From positions 1 through 36,706 of IMG/VR virus record IMGVR_UViG_3300033148_002666: 36,706 bases of DNA. One strand, given 5' to 3'. The notes beneath the pieces were generated by a model, which saw only the letters and a program-made list of their open reading frames with translations, searched no databases and was not told the origin of the DNA. This DNA comes from a virus. The translations under genes and the position numbers were made by a program. Position 1 is the first letter of the stretch; each line of letters starts with the position of its first letter. This document shows positions 1 to 6,454 of the stretch, piece by piece.

Positions 1-443
1 AGTTGGTAATCGTCTAACTGCTCAAGAGCAAGAGCCAGTCCGTCCTTGAGCGCATTGGGAATCGGCTTACCATATGTCGAAAGGTAGTAAGCCAGAATCT
101 CAGTGATGTCATCAGGACGATAGACTACGTCTCGGAAGAAGCGACGTGTCCACCTTTCGCCTTTACAGCCACGAGCAATTTCGGCAGCCAAGACGTGAGT
201 GATAGACCGCATCCCGAACTCCCGCCGCGCATAAAGCGCAAGCCTCGCGCCAAACTCATACCCCACCTTCGCAAGTAACTCACGCAACCTAGCAAAGGTT
301 TCGTCTGCTGTGCGGTAAAACTTGTCCTCCCCGAAAGAGGTTAGCACGAGCATTGTAAGCTCAAGTTGCGAGGGAAGCAAAAAGGCTTCGCCGCCGGCAA
401 GGTTTTCGGTTTTGGTTCCTGGTGATTTGGTGTTGAATCTCAT
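1..443 (-). CDS. TROVE-domain (Ro60-like) RNA-binding protein, N-terminal part, cut by left window edge
   Basis: Reads 147 codons from ATG at 443 to the left edge without a stop. The protein starts MRFNTKSPGTKTENLAGG and contains FGEDKFYRTADE, RREFGMRSITHVLA and RPDDITEILAYYL followed by KPIPNALKDGL, the order and spacing of conserved blocks in the HEAT-like TROVE module of Ro60/Rsr proteins. Ro60 family rings bind single-stranded 3' ends of misfolded RNA and Y RNAs, and act in RNA quality control. The C-terminal half with the VWA domain is at the other end of the window (35802-36706). An AAGGA ribosome-binding site lies 6 nt before the ATG, inside a folded leader (444-598). The start is firm; the identification rests on both halves. 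Confidence 0.85.
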   Translation of the reverse strand, partial: MRFNTKSPGTKTENLAGGEAFLLPSQLELTMLVLTSFGEDKFYRTADETFARLRELLAKVGYEFGARLALYARREFGMRSITHVLAAEIARGCKGERWTRRFFRDVVYRPDDITEILAYYLSTYGKPIPNALKDGLALALEQLDDYQ

Positions 444-592
444 AGTTTTTCCTTTGGGAGTAAGTTGCTCTGGGAACTTTATCGCCGAAGTAGCCCAAAG
501 CTCACTGCCCATTATTTCTTGGTGAGGAGTAAGTTGAACTAGGTGTTTCATTCCAAATATGAAGTAACCCAGTTCTCACTGCCTCAGTATGT
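444..592 (-). promoter_or_regulatory. Folded tandem-repeat leader of the Ro60 gene, possible translational switch
   Basis: About 150 nt of transcribed leader holding two diverged copies of one motif. On the minus strand both copies have GGCAGTGAG, then TGGG-TACTTC, a variable middle and CAACTTACTCC (copy A 583-526, copy B 509-457). Copy A folds as AACTGGGT (574-567) with ACCTAGTT (544-537), with an inner TTCAT/ATGAA stem. Copy B folds as CTTTGGG (500-494) with CCCAGAG (474-468). The same CTTTGGG is also fully complementary to CCCAAAG (458-452), which overlaps the ribosome-binding site AAAGGA (455-450). So copy B can form an RBS-free or an RBS-blocking pairing. The motif class is unknown to me. 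Confidence 0.6.
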
Positions 593-601
593 ATTATAGC
601 A
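593..601 (-). promoter_or_regulatory. Extended -10 promoter for Ro60 leader
   Basis: TGCTATAAT on the minus strand is a perfect extended -10 (TGnTATAAT). No convincing -35 is seen 17 bp upstream, which is usual for extended -10 promoters. Predicted start is near 586, giving a leader of about 140 nt before the Ro60 ATG. The 12 bases GTATGTATTATA (587-598, plus strand) recur at 32628-32639 in front of the putative non-coding RNA. Confidence 0.55.
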
Positions 602-603
602 CA

Positions 604-717
604 TCATCTCCTCAAAGTGCGCGGCTGGCGGGTAGCCGCGTGCTGATAGGAGGTATGCGAGGTTGTCGTGAAGGCTCTGCCCGCCTCAGAGCTTATTTGT
701 TTTACCTCCATCATCAT
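604..717 (-). CDS. Possible 37-residue basic peptide
   Basis: A short reading frame beginning MMMEVKQISSEAG and ending RQPRTLRR, with several basic residues near the C-terminus. A GGTATAAT box ends 5 nt upstream, so the run of three ATGs (717-709) would sit at the 5' end of a leaderless transcript. It resembles no family I know. Together with 444-603 it makes up the 308-bp stretch between the Ro60 start and the gene at 752; the stretch could equally be all untranslated. Confidence 0.3.
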   Translation of the reverse strand: MMMEVKQISSEAGRAFTTTSHTSYQHAATRQPRTLRR

Positions 718-721
718 TCTC

Positions 722-729
722 ATTATACC
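722..729 (-). promoter_or_regulatory. GGTATAAT -10 box
   Basis: Minus-strand GGTATAAT, one of five identical 8-mers in gene-free DNA of this window, all in the same orientation. No clear -35. The box stands 4 nt before an ATGATGATG run. Confidence 0.4.
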
Positions 730-751
730 CTTGACCTGCATAGAAACAGTC

Positions 752-886
752 TCACTTCCATTCATTCGGGTCTGTGCAAAAGAGACCGTAATCCCTAGCG
801 AGTATTGTGTGTAGCTTACCCAGTAAGATAAGGGGGCTCATCACAACAATCCATAGTCCAACTATTATCGCAGCGATATGTCTCAT
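752..886 (-). CDS. Small membrane protein, 44 residues
   Basis: Starts ATG at 886, one base after the TAA of the preceding gene (888), behind a GGGGTGA ribosome-binding sequence. The product has one strongly hydrophobic helix (IAAIIVGLWIVVMSPLILLG) after a short basic N-terminus, then a hydrophilic tail ending NEWK. It should insert in the inner membrane. Function unknown; size would suit a lysis accessory or a signalling peptide, but nothing proves either. Confidence 0.6.
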   Translation of the reverse strand: MRHIAAIIVGLWIVVMSPLILLGKLHTILARDYGLFCTDPNEWK

Positions 887-887
887 C

Positions 888-1019
888 TTAGTTCACCCCG
901 AACACCATCCAGTGCCTAACCCAGGGTCGCCTCTCCCAACACCAGTATAACTTCCAGTTGCGTGCGACGAGCCAGCCTACCCGAACACCACAGAGATACT
1001 TTGATGCGTTAGCGTTCAT
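888..1019 (-). CDS. Small tryptophan-rich protein, 43 residues
   Basis: ATG at 1019 overlaps the TGA of the upstream replisome-organiser-like gene (ATGA), and the stop is one base from the next start, so it fits the operon tightly. The sequence is basic and aromatic (RNWKLYWCWERRPW, then WMVFGVN) and begins MNANASKYLCG. No family recognised; weak amphipathic character hints at membrane association. Confidence 0.5.
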   Translation of the reverse strand: MNANASKYLCGVRVGWLVARNWKLYWCWERRPWVRHWMVFGVN

Positions 1020-1843
1020 TGCCTCCCTCCCACAATCTCGCCAAGCGAACTCACAGAGCCATCTCTAGCCTTCAGTTTTTGCTCCCTCTCTACCCGCCTG
1101 CGTGCAGCCTCAATCGCCTGCTTATCCTCTTTGCTCGCCTCAATCTTGGGCTTCACGGCTCGCCATTGGGAGCGGATGTTCTCAAACTTCTTCAGGGTAG
1201 GGATGGTGAGCACCTGAGCCGCCCAACAGAATCCAGACTCGCCACGAGGCTCATTGTCCGCCAAAGCCCACATAATCGCCTCACGTGCGTCGGAAAGTCC
1301 GTAGCGTAGGATGCGCCTGAAGTCCTTCAGTTCGCGTTGTGAGGGTGCTCTGAGCGGCTTCTCGTGCACCTTAGCGATAGCTTTCCTAATCTCTACCAGC
1401 ACAGCCCACTCCTCAGCCGTGAAGTCAGACTTGGTGAGGGAGGTGGAGGAAGGGGAGGATTGCTGCTTGCGCTTCTTTGGTTGATAGTCGCGCATATACC
1501 TACGCATATAGGCTTGACGGTTCGCCTCCCTATACCGCTCAATGTAATCCTCGTAGTTGATTATCTGCCACAGATTCTTGCCGATACTCTTAATGCGCCT
1601 ACCATTCTCAGCAGGATTAGTCGAGTGAGGGTCTGGCGAGGCTAGACGCTCCAACCCCCGTTGGCATTCGGGCACTGTGATTGCAGCATAGTTAGCTAGA
1701 AAGTCATCCGTTCCACGAACTACCCCTTTACTGTTAGCCAGCTTCAGCATCGCCAGAAACAGTATCCTTGTTTCAGCATCCTCTTTGCGGATTGACCCCG
1801 TAAAGAAGCCATCCCAGATTATCAATACCTCATACCATCCCAT
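1016..1843 (-). CDS. Replisome-organiser-like phage replication protein
   Basis: 275 residues. The N-terminal 100 or so (MGWYEVLIIWDGFF, TRILFLAMLKLANSKGVV) look like the winged-helix domain of phage replisome-organiser/DnaD-type initiation proteins, followed by the basic linker YREANRQAYMRRYMRDY that is common in such phage proteins. The C-terminal half is helical and rich in charged residues. These proteins recruit a host helicase to the phage origin. I choose the second ATG (1843) because AGGAG lies 7 nt before it, while the first ATG is only one base from it. An AT-rich inverted repeat at 2350-2373, upstream of the HNH gene, is a possible origin or operator. Confidence 0.6.
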   Translation of the reverse strand: MGWYEVLIIWDGFFTGSIRKEDAETRILFLAMLKLANSKGVVRGTDDFLANYAAITVPECQRGLERLASPDPHSTNPAENGRRIKSIGKNLWQIINYEDYIERYREANRQAYMRRYMRDYQPKKRKQQSSPSSTSLTKSDFTAEEWAVLVEIRKAIAKVHEKPLRAPSQRELKDFRRILRYGLSDAREAIMWALADNEPRGESGFCWAAQVLTIPTLKKFENIRSQWRAVKPKIEASKEDKQAIEAARRRVEREQKLKARDGSVSSLGEIVGGRQ

Positions 1844-2306
1844 TGTCATTCTCCTTTCTATCTGAGCAATACGGGCTATAACCGTAGAAAGCCTTGCTCA
1901 TATTACAGTTATGGCATAAAACCTGTAGGTGGTCAGGGAAGCCACTTCGTATAACCCAACGGTAAAAGTTATAACCTACCCCGTGTAGAGCACGGTCTCT
2001 TTTCCCATCTCCGTTGATGTGGTCTAAACAAAGGCACTCCCAGTGTGATTCACCACAGCAGGCACACTTCCCACCATAGTAATCCAACACTAGCTTCCTC
2101 AACTGTTTAATGTGTGCCTTCTTTGTTTTCGGACTATTGGGAATGTGCACAATCTCATTGTCCCAAATGTAGTTCTCAATCCACGTTAAAGCCTTCGTTG
2201 CTCTGTCATCAGCAATAGAAACACGACTAACTCCAAATAGCCTACTGATGAAGCCTACCCAGCTACTCAACGCTTCACGCTTATTCCTGTCTGATTCATT
2301 CATCAT
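1830..2306 (-). CDS. HNH endonuclease
   Basis: 158 residues. The C-terminal half carries the HNH zinc/nuclease fold: CACCGESHWECLCLDH, HINGDGKRDRA and LQVLCHNCNMSKAF, with paired cysteines CxxC and CxxC framing the catalytic LDHINGDG. The N-terminal 60 residues are basic and probably bind DNA. Phage HNH proteins are often homing enzymes or help terminase cleave packaging sites; this one lies beside the replication gene, far from terminase, which favours a free-standing homing-type enzyme. It overlaps the next gene by 14 bp. A GGTATAAT box ends 5 nt before the ATG, so its mRNA may be leaderless. Confidence 0.82.
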   Translation of the reverse strand: MMNESDRNKREALSSWVGFISRLFGVSRVSIADDRATKALTWIENYIWDNEIVHIPNSPKTKKAHIKQLRKLVLDYYGGKCACCGESHWECLCLDHINGDGKRDRALHGVGYNFYRWVIRSGFPDHLQVLCHNCNMSKAFYGYSPYCSDRKENDNGMV

Positions 2307-2311
2307 ACAGA

Positions 2312-2319
2312 ATTATACC
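2312..2319 (-). promoter_or_regulatory. GGTATAAT -10 box before HNH gene
   Basis: Minus-strand GGTATAAT. A transcript starting 7 nt downstream would begin at about 2305, on the ATG of the HNH gene (2306). No good -35 at 17 bp. Confidence 0.45.
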
Positions 2320-2349
2320 CTGATTCTTTAGTTTCTAATCTACCCTCAA

Positions 2350-2373
2350 GGTTAAATTAAACAATGTTTAACC
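2350..2373. promoter_or_regulatory. Nested AT-rich palindrome, operator or origin candidate
   Basis: GGTTAAA (2350-2356) is the perfect inverse of TTTAACC (2367-2373), and within it TTAAACAATGTTTAA (2357-2371) is a palindrome with one central base. It lies in a 154-bp AT-rich gap upstream of the HNH and replisome-organiser-like genes. Dimeric repressor binding or origin melting are both plausible. Confidence 0.4.
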
Positions 2374-2412
2374 CCTATACTATTCAACTCTATTCTAATA
2401 CAATAAGTATCC

Positions 2413-2434
2413 CCTTCCCGCAATAGCGTGAAGG
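2413..2434 (-). terminator. Weak terminator-like hairpin
   Basis: CCTTC/GAAGG with an inner CGC/GCG and a TATT loop, 27 nt downstream of the stop codon of the gene ending at 2461. The downstream sequence is A/T-rich but lacks a clear T-run, so termination is uncertain. Confidence 0.3.
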
Positions 2435-2460
2435 CATCCCTCTCATTGATGATTGATACC

Positions 2461-2730
2461 CTACCCATCATCCTTCTCAGAATGTTTGATTGCTGCATCC
2501 AGCTTCTCAGAATGTTTGATTGCTGCATCCACAGCTTGTTTAAGGTTGGTGCACATCGGCTTATAACGCCAGCAGAATCTCACGCCTATCCCGAGTAGGA
2601 TGAGGCTGAGGTCAACCATCCCTGCCACGCGGTCTATCTCCATTGAGACTTCGGCTGCCGTGAGGTTGAACCAGTTGAGGTCGTGGCGGGTCGGGATTTG
2701 CCGCCACTCATTGTAGAAGCTAGCCCACAT
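2461..2730 (-). CDS. Hypothetical protein with duplicated C-terminal decapeptide
   Basis: 89 residues, not recognised. A hydrophobic stretch (VDLSLILLGIGVRFCW) at residues 37-52 may span or touch the membrane. The C-terminus repeats DAAIKHSEK twice, produced by a 30-bp tandem duplication (2473-2532). The start ATG overlaps the end of the zinc-finger gene and is preceded by two AGGAG-type sequences. Confidence 0.55.
   Translation of the reverse strand: MWASFYNEWRQIPTRHDLNWFNLTAAEVSMEIDRVAGMVDLSLILLGIGVRFCWRYKPMCTNLKQAVDAAIKHSEKLDAAIKHSEKDDG
2473..2532. repeat. 30-bp tandem duplication
   Basis: Two adjacent copies of a 30-bp unit beginning CTTCTCAGAATGTTTG, identical at 29 positions. In-frame inside the gene 2461-2730, adding ten residues. 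Confidence 0.85.
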
Positions 2731-3490
2731 TCTCCTTACTCCTTTTCGTTTTCATTCTTCGATATCTGCGAGCATTGCTTATTCGCTTCCCCTCCCTCTT
2801 ACACTCAGGGCTGCAATACTTTGCGGAAAGTCTGATGGGCTGGAATCGCTTCCCGCATATTTCACAGACAGCGAACCGCTCACGACGTCTGCGCAGGGCG
2901 GCGCGTTGCTTCTCTGCCTTGCGCCTGCACTTCACGCTGCAGTAGTCGTTCCTCACACTAAAGGGCGTGAACTCCTTACCACAGACAACACACTTCTTTG
3001 GTGGGTAGTGTTTGCGGTTTCGGGCAGCCTCGTGCTCTCTATCTGCCTTACGCTTGCACTCTAGGCTACAATATATATGCCTTGCGTGCAGAGGCGTGAA
3101 CTCCTTCCCGCACACAGCACACTTTCTCGCTGCATAGTGCTTTGCCTTTCTGGCGGCATAACGTTCCCTAGCTACTTTACGCATACACTCAGGGCTGCAA
3201 TACTTCTTCCTCACACTGAGGGAGGTGAACTCCTTGCCACACACAACACAGATTCTCTGCGTAGGGGAGCGGCGTCTCCGGATAGCATCCCGTTTCTTTT
3301 CCGCCTCAAGCCTGCACTTCAGACTGCAATACTTGCTTCTACTGTTGAATGGGGTGAACTCACGTCCGCAGATAACACACTTTCTAGGTGTATGTGGGTC
3401 GGGAGAGAGCTTCTCGAAGAATCTCCTTACCCGCTGCCTCTCCCTGAAGGGTCGGGGGTCGTAGCCCAGGCTGTCCCAAACGCCACTCAT
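2720..3490 (-). CDS. Five-fold CxxCGKxF zinc-finger protein
   Basis: 256 residues built almost wholly from five tandem units of about 37-41 residues: CxxCGKEFTP, about 8 variable residues, YCSxxCxxxA, then a basic helix rich in R and K. The units start at CVICGREF, CVVCGKEF, CAVCGKEF, CVVCGKEF and CEICGKRF. Each has four cysteines spaced to hold one zinc. Basic linkers and tail (RRYRRMKTKRSK) suggest nucleic-acid binding. Single copies of this finger are common in phage and HNH-associated proteins; five in a row is unusual. The start at 3490 is chosen because its ATGA overlaps the stop of the upstream gene. Confidence 0.75.
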   Translation of the reverse strand: MSGVWDSLGYDPRPFRERQRVRRFFEKLSPDPHTPRKCVICGREFTPFNSRSKYCSLKCRLEAEKKRDAIRRRRSPTQRICVVCGKEFTSLSVRKKYCSPECMRKVARERYAARKAKHYAARKCAVCGKEFTPLHARHIYCSLECKRKADREHEAARNRKHYPPKKCVVCGKEFTPFSVRNDYCSVKCRRKAEKQRAALRRRRERFAVCEICGKRFQPIRLSAKYCSPECKREGKRISNARRYRRMKTKRSKENVG

Positions 3491-3762
3491 ACCTTGAGCC
3501 TCACAATGAGTAGAGCATCTTCTCGGTCGCGTTTCACCACTAGGGCATCGTTGCCCTCTAGCCACTTGTAAATCTTGATTGGCACTTGCTTCCCGACCTT
3601 CACCTCTACCTTAGTCCCGTCGGCAAACTCAATATCAGCATAGTGCTCGCCCTTGCTCTGTTTCCATCCCTGCCGCTTGCAGGGGATACCGAGAGAGTTG
3701 AGGAGTTTCACCATTAAGCGTTCACCACGCTTCCCCTTTTCACGCTGAGCCTTAGCCATCAT
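3487..3762 (-). CDS. Small PD-(D/E)XK nuclease, resolvase-like
   Basis: 91 residues. KGKRGERLMVKLLNSLG holds the first helix with the conserved Glu; HYADIEFADG gives the catalytic Asp; VEVKVGKQ is the ExK motif; IYKWLEGNDALVVKRDR matches the C-terminal block of small phage VRR-NUC/Holliday-junction-resolvase-like proteins. All predicted catalytic residues are present. Such enzymes cut branched DNA during replication or before packaging. It lies between the zinc-finger gene (ATGA overlap) and a 48-residue gene that it overlaps by 11 bp. Confidence 0.75.
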   Translation of the reverse strand: MMAKAQREKGKRGERLMVKLLNSLGIPCKRQGWKQSKGEHYADIEFADGTKVEVKVGKQVPIKIYKWLEGNDALVVKRDREDALLIVRLKV

Positions 3763-3898
3763 CCCCTCCCTCCACCATCAACGCCAGCACCAGCAGGTTC
3801 AGAATCTCTTCTGGTGTGCACTGAATGAGCGCACGTGGGTCTTGCCTCTCTAGCCAGCGTAGGAAGTAAAGTGCGCGTGTGAGGTTAAGGGTCATCAT
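3752..3898 (-). CDS. Small leucine-rich protein, 48 residues
   Basis: ATG at 3898 overlaps the TGA of the upstream gene (ATGA), and the 3' end overlaps the next gene's GATGATGG start, giving the C-terminus GGDDG. Sequence TRALYFLRWLERQDPRAL then EEILNLLVLALMVE predicts two amphipathic helices. Function unknown. Confidence 0.6.
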   Translation of the reverse strand: MMTLNLTRALYFLRWLERQDPRALIQCTPEEILNLLVLALMVEGGDDG

Positions 3899-4326
3899 CT
3901 TTGATTATCGGTTCGCTTGAAATACCACTTATCAGGTCGAACGGGGAAGTCAAGGGGAAGGCGACAGCTATCCCCCCAATCGTGCGGGTCAGGAGGGAAA
4001 TCCACGTCTCGCGGAGAATGACAGAGTGCCCTAACCTGCTGACGGCAATCAACAAGAGCCTTGATGTATCCCCTGAGTTCGGCTTGCTCTCGTTTTGGTA
4101 GCTTACGCTTCTGCTCTTCGAGTTCTACTATCCGCTCGCGCCATCTGTGTTTAAGGGCTATGAGGAGCCTCCGAACCCTAAGCCACTTGTTCACACCTCT
4201 AAGTTTCAGCACCTCGCGCACCTTCTCTGATGGGGCATAGACGCTGAGGTCGGCTACAATTAGCTCTGGATGATTCTGATGGAAGCCGTCAATATTTCGT
4301 CCGTCTAGATAGTCTCTGATACTCAT
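3895..4326 (-). CDS. Hypothetical protein with central coiled coil
   Basis: 143 residues. The middle (WRERIVELEEQKRKLPKRE) is strongly charged and helical; the C-terminal third is rich in Asp, Pro and Trp (DFPPDPHDWGDSCRLPLDF). No family recognised. Overlaps its neighbours by ATGA junctions on both sides, so it is translationally coupled. Confidence 0.6.
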   Translation of the reverse strand: MSIRDYLDGRNIDGFHQNHPELIVADLSVYAPSEKVREVLKLRGVNKWLRVRRLLIALKHRWRERIVELEEQKRKLPKREQAELRGYIKALVDCRQQVRALCHSPRDVDFPPDPHDWGDSCRLPLDFPVRPDKWYFKRTDNQR

Positions 4327-4403
4327 TCAGCACCACCATCATCTTTGATTATAGCGTTGAAAAGCGGATTCCCAGTCCGCTCAAGTATCTGCCTACCCAT
4401 CAT
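4323..4403 (-). CDS. Possible 26-residue coupled peptide
   Basis: Fills the 66-bp gap between two firm genes: starts at ATGATGGG inside the end of the upstream gene and its TGA overlaps the next ATG. Sequence begins MMGRQILERTG and ends IIKDDGGAE. The tight junctions favour translation; the short length argues caution. Confidence 0.35.
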   Translation of the reverse strand: MMGRQILERTGNPLFNAIIKDDGGAE

Positions 4404-4611
4404 CCCTCTCCACGAAGTAAGGACACTTCACCACCACAGCATCTACCCCGCGCTCCTTTAGCTCATACACCACCATCGCAGGCTGGCAGGTGTCGGGAAC
4501 ACCTGCACCACGCCAACGCCTACATCTCGCGCAGAGTGAGGCTCGGGGAGGGAACCCATCAAGTATCTGGTAGCGAACCGCATACCTGTCGTGTTTGGGG
4601 TCTGCCATCAT
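4393..4611 (-). CDS. Small cysteine protein, putative zinc binder
   Basis: 72 residues with SLCARCRRWRG, DTCQPAM and VVKCPYFVE, four cysteines that could hold zinc. Begins MADPKHDRY and ends ERDDG because its end overlaps the next ATGATGGG. Overlaps the phosphoesterase gene by ATGA. Function unknown. Confidence 0.55.
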   Translation of the reverse strand: MMADPKHDRYAVRYQILDGFPPRASLCARCRRWRGAGVPDTCQPAMVVYELKERGVDAVVVKCPYFVERDDG

Positions 4612-5816
4612 TCAATCTCTCCCGCTCCCGTAGGTTTGATGCTTCCCCACTCAGATAGCTTCTCAAGGTAGATAGTGCGCTCTACCGAGATGCCATACTC
4701 CGGATGCACCTCATAGTATTCCTGAGACGGGCAGCCACCTTTCTTTAACTCATACGCACTGAAGTCATCTGCACCAATCCAGTTGCCGTTCATTCTCGCA
4801 CGCCCAAAGGACGCTCTCTCGTGATGGTGTGCAGTCAGGAAGTAGCTCACCACATTCTCTACCAGCTCGTGAATGCGCTGAATCGTGCGGTTCACGCCAT
4901 AGAAGGGGATACCGCCCCAACTACGAATCTTGTCTCCGTGCTCACCATAGAAGCTCCATCCACATATCTCCCAGTAGATAAAGTTGCCGCGAGGTTCCTC
5001 AAACTTGATGCGCTTCGCATTCTCTAGCGTGCGCCGCAAGTGGTCGAAAACAAGGAAGTCGAAGTTATCCTTCCAGTGGCTCTCGCCACGAATCCCGATA
5101 CGAGCGTGATTGCCGCCTGCTACGCCTACGATAACCTCTGGCACTAGTTCAGAGAGAAAAAGTAGATGCTGAGTAAGAGCCTTCTCCATATACACTACTT
5201 GGTCAATCACACCACGAAAGCTAGGGTCAAGATAGTTACGTTGTCCTCTATATATGAGCGTGCCGTCCACAAGGTCGCCAAGCAACGGCACCCAGAGCCG
5301 CTTGATGTTTCCCTTCTCAATCGCCAGCAAGCGTTGTAGGTGCGCCTGATACTTGGCAAGCCGCCTCACGAATATCTCTACATCATACTGCCCTAACCCG
5401 CCTACATCGTCTAACCGCACACGCTTCCCGCAGTGCACATCCGAAATAGGCGTAATGCATTCTAATTCTGCTTTCGTGCTGATGCGCGGGCGTGGTGGCA
5501 GCTTGCGCTTCTCTACTTTCACATATGCCGACTGTAACGCTTCTGTAATGAGTTCGGCAATCGTCTGCTTCTTGATAGCAAGCTTGTCCACTTCCTCTTG
5601 TGCACGCCGCTCCATTCTCTGCGCCTCAGTCATCTCAAAGCTCACGCCCTTTGCATCAAGGATACCCTTGCACCATAGAAAGTATGCGCGAGCGTGGTTC
5701 TTGTCTAAGCCTAACTGCTCAGCAAACTCTGCAAGTATCGCAGTAGGATGTGCTGCTAGAAACTCAAGTCCTTTCTGCTTCAGTATAGGGTCGGGAGAGA
5801 AGGGAGGGTTAGCCAT
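4608..5816 (-). CDS. Calcineurin-like metallophosphoesterase
   Basis: 402 residues. Motifs in order: ISDVHCGK, LLGDLVDG, GGNHARIG, GEHGDKI and TAHHHERASFG, the five metal-binding blocks of the metallophosphoesterase superfamily with all His/Asp ligands in place. The first 110 residues include a helix-turn-helix-like segment (LAEFAEQLGLDKNHARAYF). Phage members are usually compared with SbcD/Mre11-type nucleases or phosphodiesterases; no SbcC partner is seen here, so the substrate is open. Start at 5816 has GGAGG 5 nt upstream. Confidence 0.82.
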   Translation of the reverse strand: MANPPFSPDPILKQKGLEFLAAHPTAILAEFAEQLGLDKNHARAYFLWCKGILDAKGVSFEMTEAQRMERRAQEEVDKLAIKKQTIAELITEALQSAYVKVEKRKLPPRPRISTKAELECITPISDVHCGKRVRLDDVGGLGQYDVEIFVRRLAKYQAHLQRLLAIEKGNIKRLWVPLLGDLVDGTLIYRGQRNYLDPSFRGVIDQVVYMEKALTQHLLFLSELVPEVIVGVAGGNHARIGIRGESHWKDNFDFLVFDHLRRTLENAKRIKFEEPRGNFIYWEICGWSFYGEHGDKIRSWGGIPFYGVNRTIQRIHELVENVVSYFLTAHHHERASFGRARMNGNWIGADDFSAYELKKGGCPSQEYYEVHPEYGISVERTIYLEKLSEWGSIKPTGAGEIE

Positions 5817-6219
5817 CAAATCCTCCCCAATCGTTTATTCCCCATCTGTTTTCTGCTATGAGTTGCCGCCGTTTATCGTTCACAATCTTAACTGCGTGCT
5901 TCTCGTCGCGGGCAAACACGCAGCACACCATAAACCGCCCGCTGGAGGCAAATGAGACGATTCTAGTGTCTTTTGGCGAATCCAGGAATGTGTAATCAAC
6001 TTTATCAACAGTCCCATCCTTCTGCATCCAGACAGCAAATGCCCTGTAGCCCTCACGGTATCCTGTCGCTGTAAGGTCAGGGTCAACTTCAAGTACCTCC
6101 ACATTCATACTACCACCTAACGCCTCGATATACTTCTCAGCCTTCTTTTCAGTGCTGAAAACTGCGCAGATGTGATAGTCTGAGTAGTCGCCTGCGGTAA
6201 CGATATACACTTTAGCCAT
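5809..6219 (-). CDS. Small alpha/beta protein with duplicated YIVTAG-type motif
   Basis: 136 residues. VYIVTAGDYSDYHICAVFST followed by EKKAEKYI, and later VCCVFARDEKHAVKIVND, look like two copies of a beta-beta-helix unit found in many phage proteins of unknown function. No catalytic residues stand out. Overlaps the 6212 gene and the phosphoesterase start. Confidence 0.55.
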   Translation of the reverse strand: MAKVYIVTAGDYSDYHICAVFSTEKKAEKYIEALGGSMNVEVLEVDPDLTATGYREGYRAFAVWMQKDGTVDKVDYTFLDSPKDTRIVSFASSGRFMVCCVFARDEKHAVKIVNDKRRQLIAENRWGINDWGGFDG

Positions 6220-6454
6220 CCTTCCCCTCCCTTAGTTCCAATAGCATCAGTAGCCTTGTAGCCGCGTGTGCGAGGTGGTCTTCTGAATCATCTCCCAATT
6301 CGTGAGCGACGATATGCGCACAGGCGTGGCGGCAGTGGTGATTGATACTCTCCTGTCTCCAGCTATCGCGCTCGTGTTTCTTCGCACCTTCGTGCAACAC
6401 GCCTTCTATCACACGCATCGCACGATGGAAAAGGTATTCGGGGACTAGGGTCAT
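6212..6454 (-). CDS. dATP/dGTP diphosphohydrolase N-domain-like protein
   Basis: 80 residues. GAKKHERDSWRQESI, HHCRHACAHIVAH and DSEDHLAHAATRLLMLLEL match the helical, His/Asp-rich pattern of small phage proteins related to the N-terminal domain of dATP/dGTP diphosphohydrolases, which act on nucleotide pools. It lacks a further catalytic domain. The start at 6454 is set by an ATGA overlap with the upstream stop. Confidence 0.55.
   Translation of the reverse strand: MTLVPEYLFHRAMRVIEGVLHEGAKKHERDSWRQESINHHCRHACAHIVAHELGDDSEDHLAHAATRLLMLLELREGKDG

Noticed and set aside
2403-2457. 18-residue frame MRGMPSRYCGK
   Set aside because: Too short, no coupling to neighbours, and it overlaps a hairpin and the AT-rich palindromic region.
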